Shown here: one piece after another, positions 23,953-33,721 of the stretch
Numbering within the stretch: position 1 is the stretch's first letter
Layout: the number at the start of each line of letters is the position of its first letter
Origin: Oscillospiraceae bacterium
GTDB taxonomy: Bacteria; Bacillota; Clostridia; Oscillospirales; Acutalibacteraceae
DNA: 39,720 bases
NCBI GenBank assembly: GCA_031269595.1
Contig: JAISYX010000009.1
Location: forward strand, 1-39,720
Direction: 5' to 3'
Translations under genes and position numbers: made by a program
The notes under the pieces: generated by a model
The model's input: only the letters and a program-made list of their open reading frames with translations
Told to the model about the DNA's origin: nothing
Database searches by the model: none

Positions 23953-23976
23953 CCAAATTGCTTTTTGGCAATTTGG
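23953..23976 (+). terminator. Hairpin directly after paaK
   Basis: CCAAATTGC (23953-23961) pairs with GCAATTTGG (23968-23976) two bases after the stop codon. It lacks a T-run, so its terminator activity is uncertain. Confidence 0.5.
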
Positions 23977-23977
23977 G

Positions 23978-24245
23978 AGTGAAGAGTGAAAAGTGAAGAG
24001 TGAAGAGTTATGGTGGATTTGCTTCGCAAATTTTGATTAAAAAGTCGTAGGGGACGGGCTTGCCCGTCCCGTTTTATCCACACATGCACCATGGGTCAGG
24101 CAAGCCGTGACCCCTACGAAACCTTTAAATTAAAAGCCGTAGGGGACGATGTCTACATCGTCCCGCAAATATCGGCCAAGATTGGAAAAACGGGACGATG
24201 TGGACATCGTCCCCTACAATTCTTTAAAATTTGCGCAAGCAAATT
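23978..24245. repeat. Composite nested palindromes between paaK and addA
   Basis: GTGAAGAGTGAAAAGTG runs (about 23980-24008) are followed by GGATTTGCTTCGCAAATTTT (about 24014-24034). Then come two internal palindromes: 24047-24116 (GTAGGGGACGGGCTTGCC with an imperfect mate) and 24139-24216 (GTAGGGGACGATGTCTACATC with a near-perfect mate). Last is AAAATTTGCGCAAGCAAATT (about 24226-24245), the opposite outer arm. There is no coding frame. The 351 bp between paaK and addA hold nothing else except a weak TTGCGC-18-TATTAT (24231-24260) that might drive addA. Confidence 0.8.
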
Positions 24246-24302
24246 CACTCAAACTATTATCTATTACTTCTTATCTCTTATCTAAAGCAAGGCGGTGAAT
24301 GT

Positions 24303-27300
24303 ATGCCCTCTTGGACTCCCGAGCAGCACAGTGCAATATATGCCGGCGGCGGCTCTTTGCTGGTTTCGGCGGCGGCCGGCTCAGGCAAAACCGCCGTGCT
24401 GGTTAGGCGTGTTATAGAAAAGCTCACAGATAAAAACAAGCCCTGCTCTGCGGATAGGCTCTTAGTTGTAACCTTTACAAAAGCTGCCGCCGCCGAGATG
24501 AAGGCCAGAATCTCTTTGGCCTTAAGCGAGCTTATAAGCAAAGACCCCGCCAACAACGCACTCCGCAGACAAAAGCTGCTGCTGGAGCACGCTAAAATCA
24601 GTACTATACACAGCTTTTGTGCAGATTTAGTGCGGGAGAACTTCAACACTCTAAACATACCCTCAGACTTTCAAATTGCAGATGAGGCCGAGCTTAAGGT
24701 TATGGAGGACGACGCAGTTAACGAGATACTGGAGGAGCAGTACGCCGAGGCCTCTCGCAAGAGCTTTTTAAAGCTGGTTGAGCAGGTTAGCAACGAGCGC
24801 AGCGATAAGGAGCTGGCCGAAAAAATCAAGGAGCTGTACAAGTTTATCTCCTCCGCACCCTTCCCCCAGCAGTGGATGGAGGAGGTGCTGGCCTTTCATT
24901 CCCCTGAAATGCCCATAGAGCATAGCATATGGGGGCGCATTATAATCCGCCATATAAAACGCTGTGTGCAGCACTGCCTAAATGTTAACCTCACACTACA
25001 AAGTGAGGCCATGGATGACGCCCTTTTAAATGAGAAGTTCGGCGCAGATTTTGCGCTTTACACATCTTTACACAACAGGATATTAAGCAGCAACGATTTT
25101 GCCGAAATAGGCAGGCTGTTAAAGGCCTTTACCTGGTCCGCCTGGCGGTGGCCTAAGAATGAGGATAAGCGTGAAACTCAAAAGCAAAAGCGGGATTTAC
25201 AAAAGACTATTGTTAACAAGCTAATAGGCGATTACTTTGGTGATATATTTGAAAATTATGCAGAGGATGAAGAGGCCCAGCGGGAGCTTATAGGCGTGAT
25301 GTTCGGCCTTATACGCCTGTTTGAGGCACGGTTTAAGGAAAAGAAGAGGCAGCGCAAATGTCTCGATTTTTCCGATTTAGAGCACCTTGCCCTTAATCTG
25401 CTTGTAAGGCAGGAGGGCGGCACTCAGGTGCGCACAGAGCTTGCCAGGGAGTTATCATTGTGCTTTGATGAGGTTATGGTTGATGAATATCAGGATACCA
25501 ACCACACTCAGGAGGCCATATTTAAGGCGGTTTCTCAGGATGAGGGCAACCTGTTTATGGTTGGCGATATAAAGCAGAGCATCTACGGCTTTAGGCAGGC
25601 CAAGCCAGGAATATTTTTAGAAAAGTACAATAGATATGCAAGCTATGCTTCGGAAAATCCCTCGTTTCCTGCAAAAATTATATTGGGCAGGAATTTTAGA
25701 AGCAGAGAGAGCGTTACCGACTTTGTCAACTTCTTCTTTGAACAGGCCATGAGCAAGGAGAGCGGCGGCCTTGCTTATGATGAAAATCAGGCACTCATAC
25801 ACGGTGCTAACATGCCTCCCCTATTAAACACAGAGGCAGAGCTCTGTTTAATCTCTGCGGGGGAGAAGGAGGAGAGCAAGCGCACAGAGGCCGCATACAT
25901 AGCCAAGCGCATTAACACCATGCTTGCTGAGAGATACATGGTGTTTGATAAGGAGCTAAAGCTCCTGCGCCCTGCGGAATACAGGGATTTTCGCATCATA
26001 CTCCGTGCGGCCAAGGGGGAGGCGGGCAAGCTGCTTGCCGAGGAGCTGGAGGCTGCGGGCATACCCGTTTATATCCCCAAGGAGGGCGGCTTTTTCGCCT
26101 CACGGGAGGTGCTGTGGCTAATCTCACTTTTGCGGGTGATAGATAACCCCTTGCAGGATATACCTCTGCTTGCAAGCCTGCTCTCGCCCTTCTTCGGCTT
26201 TACACCGGATGAAACTGCACGCATACGCATACTCTCCCCTCAAAAGCCCCTCTATCTGGCCCTAGGAGAGCGTGCAAGGGAGGGCGACGCCAAGTGCGCC
26301 GGCTTCCTTAAATTCACAGAGGAGCTGCGCAGAGCCGCTGTAACGCTGACCTCTGAGCAGCTAATCTCCCGCATTTATGAGAGGACAGGCTACACCTCTA
26401 TTGTTCAGGCCATGGAAAACGGACAGAACCGCCTTGCAAATCTGCTTTTAATGCTGGAGTACGCCGCACGCTTTGAGGCCTCCGGCTACAGGGGTATCTC
26501 AGGCTTTATACGGTTTATAGACAGGCTTGCCGAGCAGCGTGCAGAGCTTAACCGAGCCTCTACGGCCTCTGAAAATGCAAATGTTGTGCGTATTATGAGC
26601 ATACATAAATCAAAGGGGCTGGAGTTCCCCGTGTGCATAATAGCAGATACAGGCAAGCAATTTAACCGTATGGATCAGTACAAAAATCTGCTCATACACT
26701 CAGATTATGGCATGGGTATGCGTATATTTAACCAAAGCACACGGGAGCGCAAATACACTCTGGCTCAAAAGGCTATACGCATAGAGCTTGAAAACGAGAT
26801 GATAGCCGAGGAGCTTAGAATTTTATATGTAGCAATGACCCGAGCAAGGGAAAAGCTGATTATTACAGGCTTTGACAAAAAGCTTGAGGAGAATATAACA
26901 ACAGCCGCCCAAAAGCTGGACGGCGGCGAAATATCTGCATATGACATACAGTCTGCCAAGGGCTATTTGGAGTGGCTGATACTCTGCGCACTGCGGCACC
27001 CCTATGCCGCAAAGCTGCGGGAGCTCTGCCCCGACGTGCACATAAGCCCCTTGCGAGAGGCTCAGGAGCTAAAGATAGATATAGTCACACAGGTGCTTGT
27101 TAAGGAGCAAAAAATCCAGCAGGAGCAGCCCGAAGAGAGTGAAGAAGCAGAGCTTTCAGCGGAGTTAGCCGATGCGCTGGATTACATATATCCCCACTCA
27201 AATTTACAGGGAGTGCCTGTTAAAATAACGGCCTCCAACCTTGCCAAAAAGGAGGAGGGGCGGCTCTATGCCGCCGTGCAGCGGCCAAGCTTTATGCGTG

Positions 27301-27824
27301 AGACAGCCCTTACTCCCACCGAAAAGGGCACGGCTCTGCACAAATACATGCAGTTTGCCAACTATGCAGCGGCGGCCGCAAGCTCCACAGCTGAGCTTAA
27401 AAGGCTAATTGAGCAGGGCTATTTAACAGCGGCAGAGGGCGCAAGCATTAAAACAGAGCAGGTGGATTCCTTCTTTAACAGTCCGCTGGCAAGGGATATG
27501 CAAAGCGCAGAGGCTATATTTAGAGAGATTCGCTTTACCTCAGAGTTGCCTGTAAGCACCGTGCTGCCTGAGGTGCAAACCGATGAAAAGCTGATTTTGC
27601 AAGGCGTTGCAGACTGTGTTTATAAAAAAGACGGCAAGCTGTATATAGTTGATTACAAAACAAACAGGGTCAAGGACGGCCAAGAGCTGCTAGCCCATTA
27701 CGGCAAGCAGCTAAGCCTTTACAAGGCCGCAATAGAAGAGAGGTTCGGCCTGCCTGTGGCGGGGTGCTTTATTTATTCGTTTTATTTGGGTGCAGCGGTG
27801 GCAAATTTTACAAATTTGCAGTGA
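24303..27824 (+). CDS. addA: ATP-dependent helicase/nuclease subunit A
   Basis: 1173 residues. ATG 24303 has GGCGGTGA just upstream; the frame is open 72 bp further back, but without start signals. It is a UvrD-type helicase: Walker A AAAGSGKT (23-30), motif II VDEYQDTN (D394), motif III GDIKQSIYGFRQAKP, motif V SIHKSKGLEFPV and motif VI LYVAMTRAREKL. The C-terminal RecB nuclease motif is IVDYKTNR (D1117, K1119). With AddB it resects broken DNA ends for RecA. The last codons and the TGA stop (27822-27824) lie in the left arm of a large palindrome, so the C-terminus (ANFTNLQ) may have been reshaped by that element. Confidence 0.96.
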   Translation: MPSWTPEQHSAIYAGGGSLLVSAAAGSGKTAVLVRRVIEKLTDKNKPCSADRLLVVTFTKAAAAEMKARISLALSELISKDPANNALRRQKLLLEHAKISTIHSFCADLVRENFNTLNIPSDFQIADEAELKVMEDDAVNEILEEQYAEASRKSFLKLVEQVSNERSDKELAEKIKELYKFISSAPFPQQWMEEVLAFHSPEMPIEHSIWGRIIIRHIKRCVQHCLNVNLTLQSEAMDDALLNEKFGADFALYTSLHNRILSSNDFAEIGRLLKAFTWSAWRWPKNEDKRETQKQKRDLQKTIVNKLIGDYFGDIFENYAEDEEAQRELIGVMFGLIRLFEARFKEKKRQRKCLDFSDLEHLALNLLVRQEGGTQVRTELARELSLCFDEVMVDEYQDTNHTQEAIFKAVSQDEGNLFMVGDIKQSIYGFRQAKPGIFLEKYNRYASYASENPSFPAKIILGRNFRSRESVTDFVNFFFEQAMSKESGGLAYDENQALIHGANMPPLLNTEAELCLISAGEKEESKRTEAAYIAKRINTMLAERYMVFDKELKLLRPAEYRDFRIILRAAKGEAGKLLAEELEAAGIPVYIPKEGGFFASREVLWLISLLRVIDNPLQDIPLLASLLSPFFGFTPDETARIRILSPQKPLYLALGERAREGDAKCAGFLKFTEELRRAAVTLTSEQLISRIYERTGYTSIVQAMENGQNRLANLLLMLEYAARFEASGYRGISGFIRFIDRLAEQRAELNRASTASENANVVRIMSIHKSKGLEFPVCIIADTGKQFNRMDQYKNLLIHSDYGMGMRIFNQSTRERKYTLAQKAIRIELENEMIAEELRILYVAMTRAREKLIITGFDKKLEENITTAAQKLDGGEISAYDIQSAKGYLEWLILCALRHPYAAKLRELCPDVHISPLREAQELKIDIVTQVLVKEQKIQQEQPEESEEAELSAELADALDYIYPHSNLQGVPVKITASNLAKKEEGRLYAAVQRPSFMRETALTPTEKGTALHKYMQFANYAAAAASSTAELKRLIEQGYLTAAEGASIKTEQVDSFFNSPLARDMQSAEAIFREIRFTSELPVSTVLPEVQTDEKLILQGVADCVYKKDGKLYIVDYKTNRVKDGQELLAHYGKQLSLYKAAIEERFGLPVAGCFIYSFYLGAAVANFTNLQ

Positions 27825-28361
27825 AAGGTGAAGAGTGAAAATAATTGAGAATTGAAAGTTGAAAATTGAAAATTATGGTGGATTTGCTGCGCAAATTTTG
27901 ATTAAAAAGTATGGGTAACCGCCTAAGTTTCCCGCAGACTGGGCGGGTTGTGTGAGTGCGGGGATACGGTTGCCTTTCTATCGTCCCATTTACGTGCGTC
28001 ATTGCGAGCACCGCTGAGCTTGAATTTATCATGCGGTTACAAGTGCGAAGCAATCCAGTGCACTAAGCCTTTGTGCTGCTGTGGTGCGTCTGGTCTTATT
28101 CCACTGGATTGCTTCGCACACCACACTTTACTGTTGCTGCAGCTTGGTTGCGTGCTCGCAATGACGCACGTAAATGGGACGATAGAATTACTTGGTGCAC
28201 GCTACGGTTTTTCTGCCAAGTTCGCAGGCGAGCAAGTCGATTGCCTCTGCGAACTCTTTAATCAAAATTTGCGTAGCAAATCCACCAAAATTTTCAATTT
28301 TTCATTTTCAATTCTCAATTATTTTAACTTTTCGCTTTTCACTGCAAAATTCACAAATTCT
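27801..28361. repeat. Large composite palindrome between addA and rpsL
   Basis: The outer arms run inward from GCAAATTTTACAAATTTGCA (27801-27820) and TTGCAGTGAAA to their mates at 28338-28361. They include TTGAAAATTG runs and GGTGGATTTGCTGCGCAAAT (about 27878-27897) against ATTTGCGTAGCAAATCCACC (about 28266-28285). Inside, a perfect 33-bp pair lies at 27978-28010 and 28153-28185, containing CGTCATTGCGAGCA. An 18-bp pair, GTGCGAAGCAATCCAGTG (28043-28060) with its mate at 28102-28119, is innermost. Open frames of 60-140 codons inside it read through palindrome and are not genes. The element ends 3 bp before the rpsL -35 box. Confidence 0.88.
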
Positions 28362-28363
28362 GC

Positions 28364-28392
28364 TTGACAACTCAGCTTAAATGAAGTATAAT
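28364..28392 (+). promoter_or_regulatory. Promoter of the str operon
   Basis: Perfect TTGACA (28364-28369) and perfect TATAAT (28387-28392) with 17 bp between them. An approximately 79-nt leader follows, with small GC hairpins (GCGGCTTTTGCCGT, and CGCCA/TGGCG at about 28427-28442) that could be autoregulatory. Confidence 0.9.
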
Positions 28393-28477
28393 AATAACAC
28401 TGCGGCTTTTGCCGTTTGTTTAGTTGCGCCAAAATAATGGCGGCTAAATCCCATTCCATAAACAGGAGGTGAAACTA

Positions 28478-28903
28478 TTGCCAACCTTTAACCAGTTAGT
28501 TCGCAAGGGTCGTGAGGTATCTGAGAGAAAGTCTACCGCACCTGCTCTTTTAAAGGGCTTAAACACCAAAAGACACATTCAAACAGACCACAACTCCCCA
28601 CAAAAGCGAGGCGTGTGCACAGCAGTTAAAACAGCCACACCTAAAAAGCCTAACTCTGCCCTGCGTAAAATCGCAAGAGTAAGGCTCTCAAACGGAATCG
28701 AGGTATCCTCTTACATTCCGGGTGTTGGTCACAACCTGCAAGAGCATAGCGTGGTGCTTATCCGCGGCGGCCGTGTTAAGGACCTCCCTGGTGTGCGTTA
28801 CCACATCATAAGAGGAACCCTTGACGCTCAAGGCGTTGCAAAGCGTATGCAGTCCCGCTCAAAGTACGGAGCGAAGAGGCCCAAGGCAGGAGCGGCGAAG
28901 TAG
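28478..28903 (+). CDS. rpsL: Small ribosomal subunit protein uS12
   Basis: 141 residues. The start is TTG 28478 ([13 protein letters not shown]), 8 nt after AGGAGGT; the in-frame GTG at 28469 is part of that SD and would add MKL. Core motifs [37 protein letters not shown] and [20 protein letters not shown] are intact, with the streptomycin-site lysine in KPNS. Compared with the compact bacterial form there is an insertion of about 17 residues ([14 protein letters not shown]) before SPQKRGVC, a feature I associate with some Clostridia. It is the first gene of the str operon; rpoBC is not upstream. Confidence 0.96.
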   Translation: MPTFNQLVRKGREVSERKSTAPALLKGLNTKRHIQTDHNSPQKRGVCTAVKTATPKKPNSALRKIARVRLSNGIEVSSYIPGVGHNLQEHSVVLIRGGRVKDLPGVRYHIIRGTLDAQGVAKRMQSRSKYGAKRPKAGAAK

Positions 28904-29139
28904 TTGCCGCCCCGCATTTCAAACTGACATTTTCCCAGCATGGAACAATGAAAAGCTTTATTCTGTGGCAAAAGCAAGCTTGCGGTTGAGAGTTAATTGG
29001 GCAAGGGCGCAGCCCTTCCTCATAATTTTCAATTTTCAACTTTCAATTGTCAATTTATATAACCTTTCCATTGTCACCGTCGGAGGTGTGTCGCTTTCGA
29101 AGTACCTATGATATCATTATTATGAAGGAGGGAAGTGTA
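28904..29139 (+). other. rpsL-rpsG spacer with repeat insertion
   Basis: 236 bp, longer than usual between these co-transcribed genes. It includes a TTCAATTTTCAACTTTCAAT-type run (about 29020-29055) of the dispersed family. I see no terminator and no convincing second promoter. An SD-like GGAGGTGTG (about 29092) precedes no useful frame. Confidence 0.6.
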
Positions 29140-29610
29140 GTGCCAAGAAGAGGTAGCGTGGCAAAGCGTGACGTTTTGCCGGATCCGCTGTACAATTCCA
29201 AAATCGTTACACGTCTTATTAACAACATTATGTATGACGGTAAAAAGGGCGTAGCCCAAAAAATCGTCTACGAGGCCTTTGATATTATCCGTGAAAAAAC
29301 AGGCAAAGACCCTTTAGAGGTTTTTGAGGCCAGTATGGAGAATATCATGCCCCTGCTTGAGGTTAAGGCTCGCCGTGTAGGCGGTGCCACTTATCAGGTT
29401 CCAATTGAGGTAAGGCCGAACAGAAAGCAAACCCTGGGTTTGCGTTGGCTCTCTAAGTATTCTCGTCTGCGTTCAGAGAGAACTATGAAGGAGAGGCTCG
29501 CCGGTGAAATCCTTGACGCAGTCAATGGTAACGGCGGTGCGGCCAAGAAGCGTGATGATACTCACAAGATGGCCGAGGCTAACAAGGCCTTTGCCCATTT
29601 TAGATGGTAA
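29140..29610 (+). CDS. rpsG: Small ribosomal subunit protein uS7
   Basis: 156 residues, the standard length. GTG 29140 gives [20 protein letters not shown], the canonical N-terminus, with AGGAGG (29126-29131) 8 nt upstream; the frame is open further back, but those starts would be wrong. Motifs [36 protein letters not shown]-like text and [20 protein letters not shown] are typical. It nucleates assembly of the 30S head and can autoregulate the operon. Confidence 0.96.
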   Translation: MPRRGSVAKRDVLPDPLYNSKIVTRLINNIMYDGKKGVAQKIVYEAFDIIREKTGKDPLEVFEASMENIMPLLEVKARRVGGATYQVPIEVRPNRKQTLGLRWLSKYSRLRSERTMKERLAGEILDAVNGNGGAAKKRDDTHKMAEANKAFAHFRW

Positions 29611-29649
29611 ACCCATTTTTCATGTCTTTATGCTTCAAGGAGGAAATAG

Positions 29650-31731
29650 ATGGCAAGGCAAGTATCACTTGAAAAAACCCGTAACATCGGCATCATGGCT
29701 CACATAGACGCCGGTAAAACAACAACAACAGAGCGAATTCTGTTCTATACGGGTGTTAATTACAAAATGGGCGACGTTCATGACGGAGCCGCAACAATGG
29801 ACTGGATGGAGCAGGAGCAGGAGCGTGGTATTACTATCACCTCTGCTGCTACAACCTGCTTTTGGAAAGACCACCGTGTTAATATTATAGATACCCCCGG
29901 GCACGTGGATTTTACTGTAGAGGTAGAGCGCAGCCTTCGTGTGCTGGACGGCTCTGTTACAGTGTTTTGTGCAAAGGGCGGTGTTGAGCCCCAGTCTGAA
30001 ACAGTGTGGAGACAGGCGGATAACTACAAGGTTCCCCGCATGGCTTACATTAACAAGATGGATATTATGGGCGCAGACTTTTATCGTGTTGTGCAAATGA
30101 TGCGTGAAAGACTTAAATGCAACGCTGTGCCTATTCAGCTCCCCATTGGAGCCGAGAACTTCTTTAAGGGAGTTATCGACCTTGTGGAGATGAAGGCCTA
30201 TATCTATTATGATGATTTAGGCAAGGATATTCGTCAGGAGGAAATCCCCGAGGATATGCAGGAAAAGGCCGAGCAGTACAGAGCCGAGCTTATAGAGTAT
30301 GTTGCTGAGCAGGATGATGTTCTGCTTGAAAAATACTTTGCAGGCGAGGAGCTTACTCAGGAGGAGATTAAATCCTGCATACGCAAGGCTACTCTGGCAA
30401 ACGCCATGGTTCCCGTGGCCTGCGGCACATCCTACAGGAACAAGGGCGTGCAAAAGCTGCTTGACGCTATAGTTGAGTATATGCCTGCCCCCACAGATAT
30501 TCCCCCAATCAAGGGTGTAAACCCTGATACCGAGGAGGAGGAGACCCGTCCGTCTTCAGACAACGAGCCTTTCTCTGCTCTGGCATTCAAAATAGCAACC
30601 GACCCATTTGTGGGTAAGCTCTGCTTCTTCCGTGTTTATTCCGGCGTGCTCAACAAGGGCAGCGGTGTTTATAACGCCTCAAAGGATAACAATGAGCGTA
30701 TAGGCCGTATCCTTCAAATGCACGCAAACGACAGGAAGGATTTAGATATAGTTTACTCAGGCGACATAGCCGCCGCAGTAGGTCTTAAGAACACCACAAC
30801 AGGAGATACCCTCTGTGATGAGAAGCATCCCATCATTTTGGAATCCATGGTGTTCCCCGAGCCTGTTATACGTGTAGCTATAGAGCCTAAAACCAAGGCG
30901 GGCCAAGAAAAAATGGGCATAGCCCTTAGCAAGCTTGCCGAGGAAGACCCAACCTTTAAGGCCTACACAGATGAAGAGACAGGCCAAACCATAATTGCCG
31001 GTATGGGTGAGCTTCACCTTGAAATCATAGTCGACAGACTAATGCGTGAATTTAAGGTTGAAGCAAATGTAGGCGCACCTCAGGTTGCCTACAAGGAGAC
31101 CATAAAGGGCAATGCCGACATTGACCACAGGTTCAAAAGGCAGTCCGGCGGTTCGGGCCAGTTTGCACATGTTAAAATGCGCATAGAGCCCAACGAGCAG
31201 GGCAAGGGCTATGAATTTGTTAACGCCGTTACAGGCGGTACTGTTCCCAAGGAGTATATCCCCGCTGTTGATACAGGTGCACAGGGTGCTCTTCTCTCGG
31301 GTGTTATGGCCGGCTACAACGTTGTTGACGTTAAGGTAACACTGTATGATGGTTCTTACCACGAGGTTGACTCCTCTGATATGGCCTTTAAGATTGCAGG
31401 CTCTCAGGCCACCAAGGAGCTGCTTAAAAAAGCAGGCTCGGTGCTGCTTGAGCCTATAATGAAGGTTGTTGTGGTAGTTCCTGAGGAATACATGGGCGAC
31501 GTTATGGGCGACCTTAACTCACGCCGTGGCATGATTCAGGGCATGGAGGCCATTACAGGCGCACAGCAAATTACAGCTCACGTGCCACTTTCTGAGATGT
31601 TTGGTTACGCAACAACCTTGCGCTCCAGAACTCAGGGCAGAGGCGTGTATTCTATGGAGCCTGCACATTATTCAGAGGTTCCAAAGAGCGTTTCTGAAAA
31701 AATTATTTCAGAACGGTCAAAAAGGGATTAA
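29650..31731 (+). CDS. fusA: Elongation factor G
   Basis: 693 residues, full length. ATG 29650 follows AAGGAGGAAATAG. G1 is AHIDAGKT (17-24); then [11 protein letters not shown] (G2), DTPGHVDF (G3), NKMD (G4) and domain IV with [16 protein letters not shown]. It is a GTPase driving ribosomal translocation and recycling. It is the third gene of the str operon, 39 bp after rpsG and 89 bp before tuf. Confidence 0.97.
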   Translation: MARQVSLEKTRNIGIMAHIDAGKTTTTERILFYTGVNYKMGDVHDGAATMDWMEQEQERGITITSAATTCFWKDHRVNIIDTPGHVDFTVEVERSLRVLDGSVTVFCAKGGVEPQSETVWRQADNYKVPRMAYINKMDIMGADFYRVVQMMRERLKCNAVPIQLPIGAENFFKGVIDLVEMKAYIYYDDLGKDIRQEEIPEDMQEKAEQYRAELIEYVAEQDDVLLEKYFAGEELTQEEIKSCIRKATLANAMVPVACGTSYRNKGVQKLLDAIVEYMPAPTDIPPIKGVNPDTEEEETRPSSDNEPFSALAFKIATDPFVGKLCFFRVYSGVLNKGSGVYNASKDNNERIGRILQMHANDRKDLDIVYSGDIAAAVGLKNTTTGDTLCDEKHPIILESMVFPEPVIRVAIEPKTKAGQEKMGIALSKLAEEDPTFKAYTDEETGQTIIAGMGELHLEIIVDRLMREFKVEANVGAPQVAYKETIKGNADIDHRFKRQSGGSGQFAHVKMRIEPNEQGKGYEFVNAVTGGTVPKEYIPAVDTGAQGALLSGVMAGYNVVDVKVTLYDGSYHEVDSSDMAFKIAGSQATKELLKKAGSVLLEPIMKVVVVVPEEYMGDVMGDLNSRRGMIQGMEAITGAQQITAHVPLSEMFGYATTLRSRTQGRGVYSMEPAHYSEVPKSVSEKIISERSKRD

Positions 31732-31747
31732 TTTTTTAATAAATTTC

Positions 31748-31776
31748 TTGCTTTGCGGCAAGATATGTGTTAGAAT
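31748..31776 (+). promoter_or_regulatory. Possible internal promoter for tuf
   Basis: TTGCTT (31748-31753), 17 bp, TAGAAT (31771-31776) in the fusA-tuf spacer, overlapping a small CTTGC/GCAAG hairpin. Separate tuf promoters within str operons are common. Confidence 0.5.
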
Positions 31777-31820
31777 AAAAAAAATATTTGTATTTGTTAT
31801 TTAAAGGAGGATTAAATCCA

Positions 31821-33023
31821 ATGGCAAAGGAAAAATTTGAAAGAAATAAACCCCATGTTAACATTGGTACTATCGGTCACGTTGACCACGGCAAAACCAC
31901 CTTGACAGCAGCTATAACAAAGGTTCTGCACTTTACAGGCGATGCTGACTATGTTGACTATGCCAACATTGATAAGGCTCCTGAAGAGAGAGAGCGTGGC
32001 ATTACAATTAACACAGCTCACGTTGAGTATCAAACGGCTAACCGCCACTATGCTCACGTTGACTGCCCTGGCCATGCCGACTATGTTAAGAACATGATTA
32101 CAGGTGCTGCACAGATGGATGGTGCTATCCTTGTTGTTTCAGCTGCAGACGGCCCAATGCCTCAGACAAGAGAGCACATCCTGCTCTCCCGTCAGGTTGG
32201 CGTTCCTTATATCGTTGTTTATATGAATAAGGCTGATCAGGTTGACGATCCTGAGCTCTTAGAGCTTGTTGAAATGGAAGTTCGTGAGCTTCTCAGCGAG
32301 TATGAGTTCCCGGGCGATGATACACCTATCATCATCGGCTCTGCAAAGGTTGCTCTTGACAGTGCTGCCACAGACCCGAATGACCCCGTTTATGAGTCTA
32401 TCCTTAAGCTTATGGAATCAGTAGACAGCTTTATCCCCACACCTGAGCGCAAGGCTGACCTGCCCTTCCTGATGCCTGTTGAGGATGTTTTCACAATCAC
32501 AGGCCGCGGCACAGTTGCTACAGGCAGAGTTGAGCGCGGACAGCTTAAGCTCTCTGAGGAAGTTGAAATTGTTGGTCTTACAGAAGAGAGAAGAAAGGTT
32601 GTTGTTACGGGCATAGAGATGTTCCGTAAGCTCCTTGATTACGCTGAGGCAGGCGACAATATCGGCGTTCTGCTCCGTGGTGTTCAAAGAACAGATATAG
32701 AGCGTGGTCAGGTTCTTGCAAAGCCCGGCTCTATCCTTCCCCACACAAAGTTCCACGGTCAGGTTTACGTTCTTACAAAGGACGAGGGCGGCCGTCATAC
32801 ACCCTTCTTTAACAACTATCGTCCTCAGTTCTATTTCAGAACAACAGACGTTACAGGCGTTGTCTCGCTGCCTGAGGGCACAGAGATGTGTATGCCCGGC
32901 GATAACGTAGAGATGGATGTTGAGCTTATCACACCTATCGCTATAGAGGAAGGCCTCCGTTTTGCTATCCGTGAGGGCGGCAGAACTGTTGGTTCCGGCG
33001 TTGTTACCGCTGTTAACAGCTAA
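31821..33023 (+). CDS. tuf: Elongation factor Tu
   Basis: 400 residues. ATG 31821 ([20 protein letters not shown]) follows AAGGAGG (31804-31810). G1 GHVDHGKT (19-26), [24 protein letters not shown] and NKAD are present, and domains 2 and 3 are complete, ending [11 protein letters not shown]. It delivers aminoacyl-tRNA to the ribosome. It is the last gene of the operon, closed by the hairpin at 33046-33076. Confidence 0.97.
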   Translation: MAKEKFERNKPHVNIGTIGHVDHGKTTLTAAITKVLHFTGDADYVDYANIDKAPEERERGITINTAHVEYQTANRHYAHVDCPGHADYVKNMITGAAQMDGAILVVSAADGPMPQTREHILLSRQVGVPYIVVYMNKADQVDDPELLELVEMEVRELLSEYEFPGDDTPIIIGSAKVALDSAATDPNDPVYESILKLMESVDSFIPTPERKADLPFLMPVEDVFTITGRGTVATGRVERGQLKLSEEVEIVGLTEERRKVVVTGIEMFRKLLDYAEAGDNIGVLLRGVQRTDIERGQVLAKPGSILPHTKFHGQVYVLTKDEGGRHTPFFNNYRPQFYFRTTDVTGVVSLPEGTEMCMPGDNVEMDVELITPIAIEEGLRFAIREGGRTVGSGVVTAVNS

Positions 33024-33045
33024 TACAATTGAAAATCTGCTGTTT

Positions 33046-33076
33046 TCTCGGTGCGGGTGAATTTCCCGCACCGAGA
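33046..33076 (+). terminator. Terminator hairpin after tuf
   Basis: A perfect 12-bp stem TCTCGGTGCGGG/CCCGCACCGAGA with a 7-nt loop (33046-33076), 23 bp after the stop codon. It has no T-run on its 3' side, so it is stable but not a textbook intrinsic terminator. Confidence 0.75.
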
Positions 33077-33157
33077 ATTCCACTTAAAGCGCAAGACCTC
33101 CTACTCACACAATTGCGCAATTGGAATATTATGCTAGTGGCTTTTTGTTTGTATTAT

Positions 33158-33188
33158 TTGTACAAATAAAAGCATACTATTGTATAAT
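33158..33188 (+). promoter_or_regulatory. Possible promoter of the HD-phosphohydrolase module
   Basis: TTGTAC (33158-33163) and TATAAT (33183-33188) with a long 19-bp spacer; a TG directly precedes the -10. It is the only reasonable promoter between tuf and the module. Confidence 0.4.
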
Positions 33189-33244
33189 ATAAATTTACTG
33201 CAAGCGGAAACAGCGGAGACTACAAACGGAGGTGAAATTGCGGT

Positions 33245-33709
33245 ATGATAAGCTATAAAGATACGATAAATGATTATGAATCGCCGTATAAAGACGAAAA
33301 AGGTAATCCTCTTACTTTTAAAAGTTTGCCTGCTCTTAAAGGTACTGACTTTGTAAAATATCTTTTGGCTGCATTGGTTATTAAAGATAAACCAATAACA
33401 AATTTTAGTAATATTTCAAAAATCATATATGATTTCAAAGAGGAAAACAAACAAAAATACCCCGAAATGCTATCTGATATAAATTTCAGAGTAGGTATTA
33501 ATGACTATTGTTCAAAAAAGATCGATGATGGTCTTTTGGCTGCGCAAACTCTTGGATATATGGGGAAGGTTAATCCCACGTACAATAATATTGTTATTTA
33601 TTTTAGTAAGCAAGAGGCCGAAAATATATTTCAATCACTGGATTTTGATGACGATACAAAAACAAAAATCAAGAACGGCATGAAAAGCTTAGCAGATAAA
33701 TTTAATTAG
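33245..33709 (+). CDS. Hypothetical protein, first gene of the HD module
   Basis: 154 residues from ATG 33245, with CGGAGGTGA (33228-33236) upstream. It is predominantly helical and charged (DFVKYLLAALVIKDKPITNF, KIIYDFKEENKQKYPEML), with a C-terminal KTKIKNGMKSLADKF. There is no signal peptide or membrane segment. I do not recognise a family. It is AT-rich compared with the str operon and 12 bp upstream of the HD gene, so they form one transcript. It may be a partner or regulator of the HD enzyme, but this is inference from position only. Confidence 0.75.
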   Translation: MISYKDTINDYESPYKDEKGNPLTFKSLPALKGTDFVKYLLAALVIKDKPITNFSNISKIIYDFKEENKQKYPEMLSDINFRVGINDYCSKKIDDGLLAAQTLGYMGKVNPTYNNIVIYFSKQEAENIFQSLDFDDDTKTKIKNGMKSLADKFN

Positions 33710-33721
33710 GGGGTTATCCTT

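Noticed and set aside
27948-28380. Frames of 60-140 codons between addA and rpsL
   Set aside because: They are palindrome sequence read as codons, including repeat arms also found elsewhere.
28469-28477. GTG 28469 as the rpsL start
   Set aside because: The codon is part of the SD AGGAGGTGA. The conserved MPTFNQL begins at TTG 28478.
29047-29139. Upstream extension of rpsG
   Set aside because: Canonical uS7 starts [11 protein letters not shown] at GTG 29140 with AGGAGG. The extension reads through repeat DNA.
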